DNA from: Polaromonas vacuolata
Lineage (GTDB): Bacteria > Pseudomonadota > Gammaproteobacteria > Burkholderiales > Burkholderiaceae_C
Direction: 5' to 3'
Length of the DNA stretch: 64,000 nt
Assembly (NCBI RefSeq): GCF_012584515.1
Contig: NZ_CP051461.1
Coordinates: 2,165,501 to 2,229,500, forward strand
Both the position numbers and the translations under genes were made by a program. Numbering within the stretch: the first letter of the stretch is position 1; each line of letters starts with the position of its first letter. Of the stretch, positions 32,135 to 41,508 are shown in pieces. Below the pieces are notes generated by a model. The model was not told where the DNA came from. It did no database searches and saw only the letters and a list, made by a program, of their open reading frames with translations.

Positions 32135-32215
32135 GTCTTCCTTGAGTTCTAGCGCCGTTTTCGTCCACAGCCACACCCGAATTTTCTCGCCTCCCGTCCC
32201 CGCAAGGTACTAAGC

Positions 32216-32620
32216 ATGCTCTCTATTGGTGTTTTCGGCGAAGCTAAGCAAGCCACTCGGCTAGCGAGCAATCTTTCCGATGCTATTGAATCCCATCAGT
32301 GGGCAGCGAATGTCAGAGTCAACGACCCATGCGATCTCAATTTTTTAATCGGCTTGAGTTCACTGACTTCTGAGAATCAAGACTGGCGTACCCATCTAGT
32401 CAGCGCCGGACTGCCGTTTCACGTGCTGTATGGCCTGCCTGATGAGTGTTTAAACCAAGCCATTGGTGTGATCGACTGGCAACTTGAAAAAGACGATGTC
32501 ATAGCCCGCAAACCCATGCTGGCCGGCAAGCCCTGGGTATGGTTATGCGACAAATGCAGTGACCCGGTTTGCGAGCATCGTTTGCTCAGTGATTTGATTG
32601 CGGCAAGAGCTAGAACTTAA
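32216..32620 (+). CDS. Hypothetical protein
   Basis: This 134-residue soluble protein has no signal peptide or membrane segment and no motif I recognise. It is acidic, begins MLSIGVFGEAKQATRLASNL and has a cysteine-containing C-terminal stretch (WLCDKCSDPVCEHRLLSDL) that could bind a metal. CxxC and a later CxH are present, but the pattern is not diagnostic. A GCAAGG-like ribosome site precedes the ATG. It lies 81 bases after ftsB and may be the tail of that operon. Confidence 0.65.
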   Translation: MLSIGVFGEAKQATRLASNLSDAIESHQWAANVRVNDPCDLNFLIGLSSLTSENQDWRTHLVSAGLPFHVLYGLPDECLNQAIGVIDWQLEKDDVIARKPMLAGKPWVWLCDKCSDPVCEHRLLSDLIAARART

Positions 32621-32673
32621 ATCTAAGCTTACCGCACGCGTTAATCTTCAAATAACCGACTTCTATCAAGGCG

Positions 32674-33366
32674 TTATTTAGAAGCATCCGCTTGCACCAA
32701 CGCAATGCGCCGTTCTAGGCTTGTGGCCTTGACCGAATCCCCGCCCTTTTGTGCCAACGCCAACTCAACACCCAACCAAGCCAGCAAAGGCCTACGCCAG
32801 CCTTGGCTAGAAGCAGCATTGACCGCCAAGCTAATGTGTGCCGGACTAGCTCGACCAGCCTGAAAGACGACCGCTACCGCAACTAATTGCGACAAAGGGT
32901 CTTTGATTGCAGCGATCTCAACGTCATTGCTGCCGATAAGACTAGTAGCAACTGCACGCTGTTCTGGCGGTAGCAGGCTTGCATCCTGCGGATTAAGACG
33001 GCCAGCCAGATAGTCGGCATAAGCGCGATCTTCGGGCTGCGCATCTAATCTTATTTTTTCAAACCCATCGCAGGGTGTAAGAACCAAACTAGCCACATGG
33101 CTGGCGCAATGGAGTAGTTCGACCTTCGCCAACAAATCAAGGCGCCCAGTGCTGGCAATCGCAGTTCTAGTACGCGCAAACTCTAGCGCTTCAAGGCCTG
33201 AATTGCCTTGCAAATAAGCCGACACAGAGCGCTCCATCGCCGACTTAGCGTCCAACTGCCAATCCGCCGGTCTCGGCCCAGACGTGCAGGCTGATAAAGC
33301 AACAAGCGCGGCCAAACTGACCCAAAGAAAAGGCTGTTTCATGTGAACTGAGGTAGTTTTTTTCAT
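32674..33366 (-). CDS. Lipoprotein of the MCE transport locus
   Basis: This 230-residue protein has a lipoprotein signal ending in LSAC (Cys27 from ATG 33366). An internal ATG at 33342 (MKQPFLWVSL) is an alternative start that still keeps the signal. The body is helical, Ala/Leu-rich and of unknown fold. Its start overlaps the mlaD stop by ATGA, so it is coupled to the MCE gene. MCE operons often end in an outer-membrane lipoprotein that may receive lipid, and that is the working guess here, although I do not recognise the usual auxiliary lipoprotein domain. Confidence 0.7.
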   Translation of the reverse strand: MKKTTSVHMKQPFLWVSLAALVALSACTSGPRPADWQLDAKSAMERSVSAYLQGNSGLEALEFARTRTAIASTGRLDLLAKVELLHCASHVASLVLTPCDGFEKIRLDAQPEDRAYADYLAGRLNPQDASLLPPEQRAVATSLIGSNDVEIAAIKDPLSQLVAVAVVFQAGRASPAHISLAVNAASSQGWRRPLLAWLGVELALAQKGGDSVKATSLERRIALVQADASK

Positions 33367-34340
33367 GGCAGTTTAATCTGGGTATCTCGCGCGAACGGCC
33401 ATTTCCGGTTGATCTCGCCCACCAAGCTATCGACTTTGCGCAAGCTGGACTCAACTTCTGTGCGCAGACTGCTGAGGTCTTGCGTCGCGTTATTCACATT
33501 GCTACCCACCGCTTGCGCTTGGACTAGCACCGCATCGACTTTTTTCAGACTGTTACGCGCATCGGCCAACAAGCCATTGAGCTGCACGACTGTCGCACGG
33601 GTCTGCGGCATCACGCCAGCCTCACCGAACACCTGCGTATCAGCTTTAAGCGCCAAGCCGTCGAGCCGAGCTAGCAAGCTGTTGCTACGCTCTAGCGTGA
33701 GCATGAGTTTTTTCGCTTCTGCATCATTGCCGAGCAGCACGCTAAGTGCGCCGCCAGTGCCATTTAATCGGGCGGTGAGGGCTTGTAGGTTCGCCAAACT
33801 TGCGCCGATTGCGCCCTGCTGAGAAGTCAGGCTACTCAATTGCTCAATCAGGTTCTTGGCCGCTGCGATTAGCTTGGGTATTTCCGCCGATGCATCGCCA
33901 GCGAGCACATCGCGCACAGCATCAGCAGGCAAAGGCGGATCGCTTAAAACGCCGCTGTAAGCACGAATGTTCGTGCCGCCCACCAAGCCGCGCACCATGG
34001 TAAAAACACTGGACTGACGCAGCCAATGTACATCTTTGCTTGCTACAAGCACCGAGATACGGGCCCGGCCATCCTCTGCTAAATCAATGCGGTTAACACG
34101 ACCAATCGGAAAACCGGAGAAGGTCACATCCATACCAACGACTACGCCTTCCGAGTCGTCAGCCATGAGAAACAAACGCTGGCTGCTCTCAAAAACGCCA
34201 CGCGCATACATCACATACAAAGCCGAACCGATCACCAAACACAGCATAAAAACCAGCAGCAACAAAGCCTTGAACTCTAGTCGCTTACTGGGTAACTGGG
34301 CTGGCGCTTCAGAAGCAATATTGGTCAATCTATCACTCAT
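33363..34340 (-). CDS. MlaD-like MCE-domain protein
   Basis: This 325-residue protein has one N-terminal membrane helix (about residues 27-50, LLLVFMLCLVIGSALYVMY) and one MCE domain (about 60-150, with EGVVVGMDVTFSGFPIGRV and GGTNIRAYSG). A long helical C-terminal part follows, rich in Leu and Asn and probably coiled coil. It is a periplasmic substrate-binding ring subunit of Mla-type phospholipid transporters. It lies 36 bases after the MlaE-like permease gene, with no ATPase gene between. The lipoprotein gene overlaps its stop. Confidence 0.88.
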   Translation of the reverse strand: MSDRLTNIASEAPAQLPSKRLEFKALLLLVFMLCLVIGSALYVMYARGVFESSQRLFLMADDSEGVVVGMDVTFSGFPIGRVNRIDLAEDGRARISVLVASKDVHWLRQSSVFTMVRGLVGGTNIRAYSGVLSDPPLPADAVRDVLAGDASAEIPKLIAAAKNLIEQLSSLTSQQGAIGASLANLQALTARLNGTGGALSVLLGNDAEAKKLMLTLERSNSLLARLDGLALKADTQVFGEAGVMPQTRATVVQLNGLLADARNSLKKVDAVLVQAQAVGSNVNNATQDLSSLRTEVESSLRKVDSLVGEINRKWPFARDTQIKLP

Positions 34341-34376
34341 AAGTATTTAAATAATGGGTTTAAAAAACGCTAGACA

Positions 34377-35180
34377 TCAAAGGTAATTGCCCACCAGAGA
34401 CAATACCTCGATTAAAAGTATTAGCGCAAACATGCGTACCAGTCCGCGCATCTCGGCACTGCTGCGGCTGGCCTTATCACCGATTCCATAGAGCGCACTA
34501 ACCATTGGAATAAGCGAGACAGCAAGGCTAAAAAACAATGTCTTGAGCACAAAAATTAACGATACCGCAGGGTTAAAGACTTGGCCAAATAAACGTGTGT
34601 AAGCATCTAAGCCTGAAAATCTAAAGCCATACACAGCTAAATAAGCGACTACCAAAGCGACCACGCAACTCAAGGCCGCAAGCGTTATCGTAGACACCAA
34701 ACCGGCCAACACACGTGGTAAGACCTCTTGACGAATGGGATCAATCCCGCGCATTCGCATGGCATCAAGTTCACCGCGCGACTGCATACCGGCAACTTCT
34801 GCGCCATCTGGAATCGTGCAGCGCAGCGCCACAAAAAGAGCCGCTGTTAAAGGAATAAGTTCTAACACCAACACCCTTATCACGACCTGCATTCCATATT
34901 GGGACAGCCCGTAACTCAATGCAGTCGCCGTCACAATACGCGTGAGCACCACGCTGATAATCGCGCAAAGCAAGCTAAAACCCAGCAATATAGGGGCGGT
35001 ATTGGTGTAGATGTGAAACGCCATCACAGGCCGGTTCGCTCGGCTATAGCTCGATGGTGATAAAGCATGCACCAAAATCAAACTGCCCAGCCAAACTAAA
35101 CGCCACCAAGCCGAGAGGTAGTGCTGTGCCCGGTGATTAGCCCGCGCCAGCAACTGCTTGGAAGATGCGATTGTTGTCAT
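34377..35180 (-). CDS. MlaE-like ABC permease
   Basis: This 267-residue MlaE/YrbE family permease has about five to six membrane segments. It has the conserved cytoplasmic coupling stretch GELDAMRMRGIDPIRQEVLPR, which in MlaE contacts the ATPase MlaF. It should carry phospholipid between inner membrane and the MCE ring. The N-terminal about 40 residues (SSKQLLARANHRAQHYLSAW) are an amphipathic extension. First gene of this minus-strand locus; the usual ATPase gene is missing. Confidence 0.85.
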   Translation of the reverse strand: MTTIASSKQLLARANHRAQHYLSAWWRLVWLGSLILVHALSPSSYSRANRPVMAFHIYTNTAPILLGFSLLCAIISVVLTRIVTATALSYGLSQYGMQVVIRVLVLELIPLTAALFVALRCTIPDGAEVAGMQSRGELDAMRMRGIDPIRQEVLPRVLAGLVSTITLAALSCVVALVVAYLAVYGFRFSGLDAYTRLFGQVFNPAVSLIFVLKTLFFSLAVSLIPMVSALYGIGDKASRSSAEMRGLVRMFALILLIEVLSLVGNYL

Positions 35181-35457
35181 AAGGGCATGATAACTGCGCT
35201 CAATCGTCAGACGATGAGAGTCTTAGTGGAAAACTTTCGCCTGCAGTTACCGACTTTTTAACGTAAATCAGCCCAAGACCATCTCGGTTATCAAACCATA
35301 AGCGTACGCAATAAAATACTAAGGGGATTCTTTTTATCTGTCGAATTCACGTAAAAAAGCGCGTCTTTACAAAAAGATGCCGAAAAATTAGTACTTAATA
35401 ATCAATAAAGACTCAACTCAACGATTTAAAGCTTCTATATCAAGTATCCTGCGGCTC

Positions 35458-36147
35458 ATGCCTAAAAAAGTTACTGCCATTCTTCTGACCGCACTTTTGT
35501 TGTCAACCAGTGTGTACGCACTGCCAGTAGTAGCCAGTGAGGAGTATGACAAAGCAGCAAACGACAAAGGCCTTCTGACACAAATTAGCCAAGTTGGTCA
35601 AAACGTAGGTAAACAAGCGACGCAATTGGTCGCTAACGCGATTGATTTGCTCGGTGTGCCGTACCGTCGCGGCGGAAATTCAGCAGAAACCGGTTTTGAT
35701 TGCAGCGGCTTTGTACGCGCGATATACGAGCAAAGCATAGGTTTGATATTGCCCCGCCGTGCCGAGCAGCAAGCCGCGGCAACTCAAAACATAGAAAAAA
35801 GCGATTTGCAACCCGGTGACTTGGTGTTTTTCAACACCATGCGGCGCGCCTTCAGCCATGTGGGCATCTATATCGGCGACGGCAAATTCATACATGCCCC
35901 AAGGCCTGGTGCCGAAGTGCGTGTAGAAAGCATGTCGATTGCCTACTGGCGTGGTCGCTTTGACGGCGCACGGCGAGTACTCAGCGAGAGCTTGGATGAC
36001 GGCGCAACAAACAGCGCTGACAAATCAGATAGGCCAGAAAAACCAGCGCTCGCAGCCAGTGCGCTAGCCGCACTAAAAGCTTACAGACTGCAGCTGCAAG
36101 CGCAAATGCCGCAAGCTACGCCGGCGTCGATTCACCTCAAGAACTAG
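35458..36147 (+). CDS. NlpC/P60 family cysteine peptidase, exported
   Basis: This 229-residue protein starts with a Sec signal peptide (MPKKVTAILLTALLLSTSVYA). Its NlpC/P60 domain (about 55-165) has the catalytic Cys82 in GFDCSGFVR, His134 in SHVGIYIGDG and a polar third residue around His146 in GKFIHAPRPG. Such enzymes cut peptide stems of peptidoglycan, usually at gamma-D-Glu-meso-DAP bonds. The C-terminal 60 residues are an Ala-rich tail. No neighbouring gene suggests a specific partner. Confidence 0.9.
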   Translation: MPKKVTAILLTALLLSTSVYALPVVASEEYDKAANDKGLLTQISQVGQNVGKQATQLVANAIDLLGVPYRRGGNSAETGFDCSGFVRAIYEQSIGLILPRRAEQQAAATQNIEKSDLQPGDLVFFNTMRRAFSHVGIYIGDGKFIHAPRPGAEVRVESMSIAYWRGRFDGARRVLSESLDDGATNSADKSDRPEKPALAASALAALKAYRLQLQAQMPQATPASIHLKN

Positions 36148-37218
36148 TCCAGAAAAAACAGACGACAGTGTTGTGATTCGGACGGTCTGTTCTGAAATGC
36201 GCCGAGTCAATTTCACAGGACTGGCGCAGTTAAAAGTCTAAAAGCTCGCTTGCGGTTGGGTAAAGTTCACATTTAACGACTCAACACCGAGAAAAATCTG
36301 GCGCACGACCGCAAAACTTTGGCACTGGTGACAGTCGCGAAACTCGCGGTACTCGCGTCTCCCAGACTAACGACGCCAAGACAATGCTTGGGTGTTTTTA
36401 CGCACTGCTTCTGCCGCAAAGGTCGAGCCAGCATAGGTATTACAAGCTTGGACATACAACGCAAAAATGCAGACCGGCAAGGTCGTCTGAATAGTTACTC
36501 AATTTATCGACATTAACAAAAGACAATGCTTGCACTCCAGCGCAAGCCATGAAACTGTATGCGTAATGTGCTGGCATTAAGGATTGCCTATGCTGCACCA
36601 GAGCTGACTGCCCTTGAGTTTTCTTGACCGAACGGACGAGATGTAAGAGGCACAAGGCATTACGCGACAAGCGGCTGGAGTCAGGAGTCAGGTCTTAAGT
36701 AAATTCAAAACCTAGGCAAAACAAAACGGTAAGTCTAAATAGCCACAACCTTAAGGCCTTAGCCAACATCTCAAGAACTGAGCACATTAAGCGACGAACA
36801 CCCCCCTCTCACAGTAGATTATTAAAGACAAGATCCTTGCGTTATACTTACAATTGAATACACATAGTCGGCATTGTCTGACAAGTGTTACTAAACATAA
36901 GATTGATAATCATTTTTGGCTAAAACTGAAGACACTGTTATCGACAGATCTACTTCAGACAAAGCTAAATTGAGCTTGAATAAAGCTCACGACGAGACTT
37001 TTTGCCAGCCGACAAATCCATTAAAAGTCGCCTGTTAGCGCAATTGCAACCTAGCAGCGCCAGCGCAAAACTGTCATTTTTTAAAACTACCGAGTGCTTA
37101 AATTTGCTAATGGCATAGCTGCCGGGGCAACCCCTTTGTCACATTAATTCGTCAGTACGTCGGCCATGTCGCCTTGTGCTGTCCCCACCCAAGACAAGTA
37201 GAGAAGAGAGATTTCAGA
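36148..37218. other. About 1.07 kb without a recognisable gene
   Basis: The short open frames here are not protein-like: two overlapping antisense stretches of 63 and 76 residues near 36273-36670 show no family features. A short inverted repeat AACAGAC/GTCTGTT lies at 36157-36191. Around 36901-36917 there is a GATTGATAATCATTTTT stretch resembling half a Fur box. The last 70 bases hold the ribosome site GAGAAGAGAG of proV. The region may carry promoters, an RNA gene or a decayed gene, but I cannot support any of these. Confidence 0.5.
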
Positions 37219-38433
37219 GTGGCTAAACAAATCATTATCGAAAAAGTATTCAAGGTTTTCGGCAAGCAGCCGCAAGCAGCTATTGATCTAGCTTACAAAG
37301 GCGTATCCAAGGAAGACATTCTGGCCCAAACCGGCAGTTCAGTCGGCGTCTTCGACGTCAGCTTGACGATAGAGCCCGGCGAGATTTTCGTGGTCATGGG
37401 TCTGTCCGGCTCTGGGAAATCTACGCTTGTTCGCATGCTTAACTTGTTAATTGAGCCGACCTCGGGTCGCATCTTGGTTGACGGTGTGGACATCAACAAA
37501 CTTAAAGACTCTAAGCTGCGCGACTTGCGCCGTAAAGACATCAGCATGGTGTTTCAGTCCTTTGCCTTAATGCCGCACATGACGGTGCTGGACAACACAG
37601 CACTCGGTTTGGAGCTCGCCGGTATGAGCCGAAAACAGCGCCATGCGCAGGCCGAGACAGCTTTAGAACAAGTTGGCTTGTCCGCTTGGGGCGCTAGCTA
37701 TCCGGACGAACTCTCAGGCGGTATGCAACAGCGTGTAGGTTTGGCCCGAGCATTAGCGTCCGATCCTTCGATTCTGCTGATGGACGAAGCCTTCTCGGCA
37801 CTCGACCCTATCATTCGCACCGAGATGCAGTCGGAGTTGCTGCGCTTTCAAACCGTCAAACGCCGCACCATCATTTTTATCTCGCATGATCTTGACGAAG
37901 CCATGCGCATTGGCGACAGAGTCGCCATCATGAAAGACGGTGTGGTCGTTCAAGTCGGTACGCCAGACGAAATCTTGCGTAACCCAGCCGACGACTATGT
38001 GCGCAGCTTTGTGCGCGGTGTCGATGCTTCGGCGGTTTTCAAGGCCGGTGATATTGCGCGTAAAAGCCAGATCATCGTGTCGGAAAACGCACAAAAAGGC
38101 GCACGCGCCGCGCTCAAAATGCTGGAAGAGCAAGACCGCCAGTTCGCCTTTGTGGTGAGCCCAGCCCAACAGTACATGGGTGTGGTTTCTGTTGACTCGC
38201 TGCGCGCAGCGCTTGAGGGCCATGTTGGCCCACTAGGCCTATCCCTGGCCTACTTGCCAGATGTAGAGCCGATTGCTATGGACACCGTGGTTAACGATTT
38301 GTACGGCCAGGTTGCTCAATGCCCTTACCCCGTCCCTGTGGTTGCTCTGGACGGCCGCTTTCACGGCGCCATCAGCAAGACCATCTTGCTCAAATTCCTT
38401 GACCGCGACACGCCAGCCGTGCCTGCCAACTAA
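37219..38433 (+). CDS. proV: Glycine betaine/proline ABC transporter, ATPase subunit
   Basis: GTG 37219, with GAGAAGAGAG upstream, gives 404 residues; the longer in-frame start at 37174 has no support. The ATPase domain (about 1-270) has Walker [10 protein letters not shown], signature [15 protein letters not shown], Walker [14 protein letters not shown] and the H-loop [11 protein letters not shown] tandem CBS pair (about 285-400) follows and in the OpuA/ProV family senses ionic strength. With ProW and ProX it imports glycine betaine or proline betaine as an osmoprotectant, and its N-terminal [14 protein letters not shown] segment is typical for ProV. Confidence 0.93.
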   Translation: MAKQIIIEKVFKVFGKQPQAAIDLAYKGVSKEDILAQTGSSVGVFDVSLTIEPGEIFVVMGLSGSGKSTLVRMLNLLIEPTSGRILVDGVDINKLKDSKLRDLRRKDISMVFQSFALMPHMTVLDNTALGLELAGMSRKQRHAQAETALEQVGLSAWGASYPDELSGGMQQRVGLARALASDPSILLMDEAFSALDPIIRTEMQSELLRFQTVKRRTIIFISHDLDEAMRIGDRVAIMKDGVVVQVGTPDEILRNPADDYVRSFVRGVDASAVFKAGDIARKSQIIVSENAQKGARAALKMLEEQDRQFAFVVSPAQQYMGVVSVDSLRAALEGHVGPLGLSLAYLPDVEPIAMDTVVNDLYGQVAQCPYPVPVVALDGRFHGAISKTILLKFLDRDTPAVPAN

Positions 38434-38444
38434 GAACGACACAC

Positions 38445-39617
38445 ATGACTACACATCAGAACAACGTTTACGACACCGCCATAACCGCAGCTAGTACTGC
38501 GCCGGCTTCACCCGCATTAGACGCATGGGGTATGCCAATTGAGGGCGCACTGCCTGCCGCATCGCAAGCCGCTGCAGCACCGGTTGACGCATGGGCAACA
38601 GCAGCGCAGCCATCCACCCCAGCAACTGATAGTTGGCTTAATGCACCGGCCGCAGCGCCAGATGCAGTAAGTGGCTTTCAAATTCAACAATTGTGGGATG
38701 GCTCTTTACCCGTAGAAGACTGGATTAATAGCGGTCTGGATTGGGTGGTGGATAATTTTCGGCCAGTCTTTCAAACCATACGCACGCCAATTGACAGCTT
38801 GCTAACCAATGTCGAAGGTCTGCTGCAAAGCGTACCTACGTTGGCAATGATCGCCTTAATAGGTATTTTGGCTTGGCAGTTCGCTGGTCGTGCGATTGCG
38901 CTTGGCGCGGTCATCTCGCTGCTGCTGGTCGCCATGCTTGGCATCTGGCCAGAAGCCATGGTCACGCTGTCGCTGGTGCTCACTGCGCTGGCGTTTTGCT
39001 TAGTCGTAGGTCTGCCTGTGGGTATTTTGCTGGCCAGTAGTGACCGCGCACAAAGCATCACACGCCCAGTTCTCGACGCTATGCAGACCACACCAGCCTT
39101 CGTCTACTTAGTGCCTGTGGTGATGCTGTTTGGTATTGGCAATGTGCCCGGTGTGATCGTGACCATCATCTTTGCATTGCCACCGCTGATTCGCTTAACT
39201 AACTTAGGCATACGCCAAGTTAGACCTGACCTGATTGAAGCGGCGCGTGCCTATGGTGCGTCACCTATGCAAATGCTGGTCAAAGTGCAGTTGCCGTTGG
39301 CCATGCCATCCATCATGGCTGGCGTGAACCAAACCCTGATGTTGTCGCTGTCAATGGTGGTGATTGCATCCATGATTGCCGTCGGTGGTCTAGGTCAGAT
39401 GGTGCTGCGCGGTATTGGTCGTTTGGATATGGGACTGGCTACCGTAGGCGGTCTGGGCATTGTGCTGATGGCCATTACGCTAGACCGTATTACCCAGTCT
39501 TTGGGCAAAACTGGTCGTGGTAATCACCATTGGTATGAAGGTGGTCCTGCAGGTTTTGTCTTGCGTCTGGTTCAGCCAGCCGACAAAAAAGCGTCTGCTA
39601 GCAAGTCCAGCGTTTAA
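38445..39617 (+). CDS. proW: Glycine betaine/proline ABC transporter, permease subunit
   Basis: This 390-residue permease has a long Ala/Pro-rich N-terminal extension of about 80 residues before the conserved core ([20 protein letters not shown] onwards). The core has about six to seven membrane helices and the EAA coupling loop [20 protein letters not shown]. The extension carries three related short motifs, each with an acidic residue, a small residue and Trp (DAWGMP, DAWATA, DSWLNA). It starts 11 bases after proV, so it is co-transcribed with it. Confidence 0.92.
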   Translation: MTTHQNNVYDTAITAASTAPASPALDAWGMPIEGALPAASQAAAAPVDAWATAAQPSTPATDSWLNAPAAAPDAVSGFQIQQLWDGSLPVEDWINSGLDWVVDNFRPVFQTIRTPIDSLLTNVEGLLQSVPTLAMIALIGILAWQFAGRAIALGAVISLLLVAMLGIWPEAMVTLSLVLTALAFCLVVGLPVGILLASSDRAQSITRPVLDAMQTTPAFVYLVPVVMLFGIGNVPGVIVTIIFALPPLIRLTNLGIRQVRPDLIEAARAYGASPMQMLVKVQLPLAMPSIMAGVNQTLMLSLSMVVIASMIAVGGLGQMVLRGIGRLDMGLATVGGLGIVLMAITLDRITQSLGKTGRGNHHWYEGGPAGFVLRLVQPADKKASASKSSV

Positions 39618-39649
39618 AACATCTAAACCGTTTTACAAAAGCAGACAAC

Positions 39650-39677
39650 AACGCGTGCAGCTAATTGCACGCGTTTT
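39650..39677 (+). terminator. Hairpin between proW and proX
   Basis: A perfect 10-bp stem, AACGCGTGCA (39650-39659) with TGCACGCGTT (39666-39675), has a GCTAAT loop and is followed by TTTTATTT. It lies in the 84-base gap between proW and proX and 24 bases upstream of the proX TTG. It could terminate most proVW transcripts, protect an mRNA end, or uncouple proX. No promoter for proX is visible in the short gap. Confidence 0.65.
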
Positions 39678-39701
39678 ATTTCAACTCAAGGGAGAGACCA
39701 A

Positions 39702-40721
39702 TTGAAAAAAACAATTAATTTCACACGCACTTTTCTTGCCACCAGCCTATTGGCTTTTGGTCTAGTCGGCATCAGCGCTCAAGCGGCTGACAGCCTGCCT
39801 GGTAAGGGCATTAAAGTTCAAGGTCTGCAAGGCGCTATTGCGGAAGAAACTTTTCAAACACTGCTGGTTAACCGCGCGCTGGCAAAACTGGGCTATGACG
39901 TTCAGCCGATCAGAGAAATCGAAGCTGCAACTAGCCACATAGCAGTAGCCAACGGCGACGCCACCTTTATTGCCGACCATTGGGACCCACTGCATGCTGA
40001 CTTTTATAAGAACGCAGGCGGTGCAGACAAGCTATACCGTAAAGGCGTGTTATCCAGCAATGCCGCTCAGGGTTATCTGATCGACAAAAAAACCGCTGAC
40101 AAATACAAAATCACCAACATCGGTCAGCTTAAGGATCCCAAAATAGCCAAGCTATTTGACTCCACCGGTGACGGCAAAGCCGACTTAGTGGGCTGCAATC
40201 CGGGCTGGGGCTGCGAAGTCGTGATTGAGCATCAGCTCACCGCCTTCAAATTGCGCGACACCGTGTCACATGCTCAGGGTACTTACTCCGCATTGATGGC
40301 CGACATCATTACCCGCTTTAAGGCCGGTCAACCCGTTCTGTACTACACCTGGACACCGTACTGGGTCAGCGGCGTATTGCGCCCGGGCAAAGAAGTGGTT
40401 TGGCTTGAAGTGCCCTTCTCTTCACTACCCGGCGAGCAGGCTAAGTTAGATACCAAATTGCCGAACGGTAAAAACTACGGCTTTACGCTGAACAACCAAC
40501 ACATTGTTGCGAACAAGGCGTTTACCGATAAGAACCCCGCCGCCGCCAAACTGTTCTCTGTCATTTCATTGCCGATTGCCGATATCAATGCGCAAAACCA
40601 GCGCATGCAAGCCGGTGAAAACAGCCAGCAAGATATGGAGCGTCACACCGATGCTTGGATTAAAGGCCATCAAAAGACGTTTGACAGCTGGATTGCACAG
40701 TCACTGGCTGCCGCCAAGTAA
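39702..40721 (+). CDS. proX: Glycine betaine-binding periplasmic protein
   Basis: This 339-residue ProX/OpuAC-like protein starts at TTG 39702, eight bases after a strong GGGAGAG ribosome site, with no ATG alternative. The signal peptide [23 protein letters not shown]...SAQA is cleaved before ADSLPG. The body shows [19 protein letters not shown], an aromatic-rich segment of the type that forms the betaine cage, and [21 protein letters not shown]. It delivers betaine to ProVW. The TTG start may help set its translation level. Confidence 0.92.
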   Translation: MKKTINFTRTFLATSLLAFGLVGISAQAADSLPGKGIKVQGLQGAIAEETFQTLLVNRALAKLGYDVQPIREIEAATSHIAVANGDATFIADHWDPLHADFYKNAGGADKLYRKGVLSSNAAQGYLIDKKTADKYKITNIGQLKDPKIAKLFDSTGDGKADLVGCNPGWGCEVVIEHQLTAFKLRDTVSHAQGTYSALMADIITRFKAGQPVLYYTWTPYWVSGVLRPGKEVVWLEVPFSSLPGEQAKLDTKLPNGKNYGFTLNNQHIVANKAFTDKNPAAAKLFSVISLPIADINAQNQRMQAGENSQQDMERHTDAWIKGHQKTFDSWIAQSLAAAK

Positions 40722-40765
40722 GACTGAGCCTCATGCCTGGCTAGATAGCCGTGCATAAGACCAGA

Positions 40766-40836
40766 AAAGCTCGTCCAAGGCTTGACCGCTACAACCTCCA
40801 TTAAGAGGTTGGAGAAGGTTGAGCCGGACGAGCTTT
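40766..40836. terminator. Long-stem terminator between convergent proX and anchor-protein gene
   Basis: AAAGCTCGTCC (40766-40776) pairs with GGACGAGCTTT (40826-40836), closing an inner region that itself folds (AACCTC with GAGGTT, 40793-40810). T/A-rich sequence flanks both ends. It probably serves proX and the convergent gene whose stop lies at 40835. Confidence 0.65.
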
Positions 40837-41491
40837 ATTGTTTAATCTCGCTGTAGTCGCCGCGGGTACGCAACATCACTTGAACATCTGTTTTGCCTCG
40901 ATTGCGCCAAAACCAGCCGTGATTACCCGTGAAGGCAGCTTCCAACACACCCGCATCTGAAGCGACACTGCGACCTTTTTCATAGCTAATCGACTTGCCT
41001 AAAGCGTCGCCATGGGTATCGAAATTAACGTCGCCACCCGTCACAACCCAAGCGTATTGCGCTTTGCCACCGGCTAGCATTTTCATTTTGATCTCCAGTC
41101 CTTGACCGGGCGTTAAGGTAAAGGGAATTTCATCCCGCCACTGCACATTCGGCACAGGCGCTGGCTCAAGTGCTTTGACAACTTCAACTGCTGCTTTCTT
41201 AGCCATTTGTTTTGTATTGGCAGGCTCCATGCCCATTGTTTTGATCTCTGGCGATGCCGCTAAGGTTGCAGCAGAATCGGCGGCAGATTCAGACGCGAGT
41301 TGCTGCTTGACTTCGCCCATATCCGTCATTCGCAAAACCCGACCAACACCAGTCGGATCAATCCCGTATTCAGCTGGTAAAACCACGGCAACTAAGAGAG
41401 CTAATGCCGCAATAGCTGCAAAAATCGTGGATTTAAAAAGCTTTTGGCTTGAAGGAAGTTCGGCCCGCAAAGGGGTATCACTGTTGTACAT
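40835..41491 (-). CDS. Transmembrane anchor protein of the HupE-type metal locus
   Basis: ATG 41491 follows an AAGGAAA ribosome site and gives 218 residues. The N-terminal cytoplasmic stretch is short, one helix (STIFAAIAALALLVAVVLPAEYG) crosses the membrane, and the periplasmic part is about 170 residues. The C-terminal portion (ending GNHGWFWRNRGKTDVQVMLRTRG) is conserved in proteins often annotated as transmembrane anchor proteins beside HupE-type permeases. It has no known catalytic motif. It lies 17 bases after the hupE-like stop, so the pair is one operon. Confidence 0.75.
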   Translation of the reverse strand: MYNSDTPLRAELPSSQKLFKSTIFAAIAALALLVAVVLPAEYGIDPTGVGRVLRMTDMGEVKQQLASESAADSAATLAASPEIKTMGMEPANTKQMAKKAAVEVVKALEPAPVPNVQWRDEIPFTLTPGQGLEIKMKMLAGGKAQYAWVVTGGDVNFDTHGDALGKSISYEKGRSVASDAGVLEAAFTGNHGWFWRNRGKTDVQVMLRTRGDYSEIKQ

Positions 41492-41508
41492 AAAATTTCC
41501 TTGGAGGT

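Noticed and set aside
34377..35180. A degenerate or fused ATPase within the MlaE-like permease gene
   Set aside because: The protein is purely membrane-spanning, with no Walker A, signature or Walker B motif.
36273..36670. Antisense open frames in the 36-37 kb gap as genes
   Set aside because: Composition and ends are not protein-like, with no recognisable domain or ribosome site.
36901..36917. Fur box
   Set aside because: Only about half of the 19-bp consensus matches, and no iron gene is adjacent.
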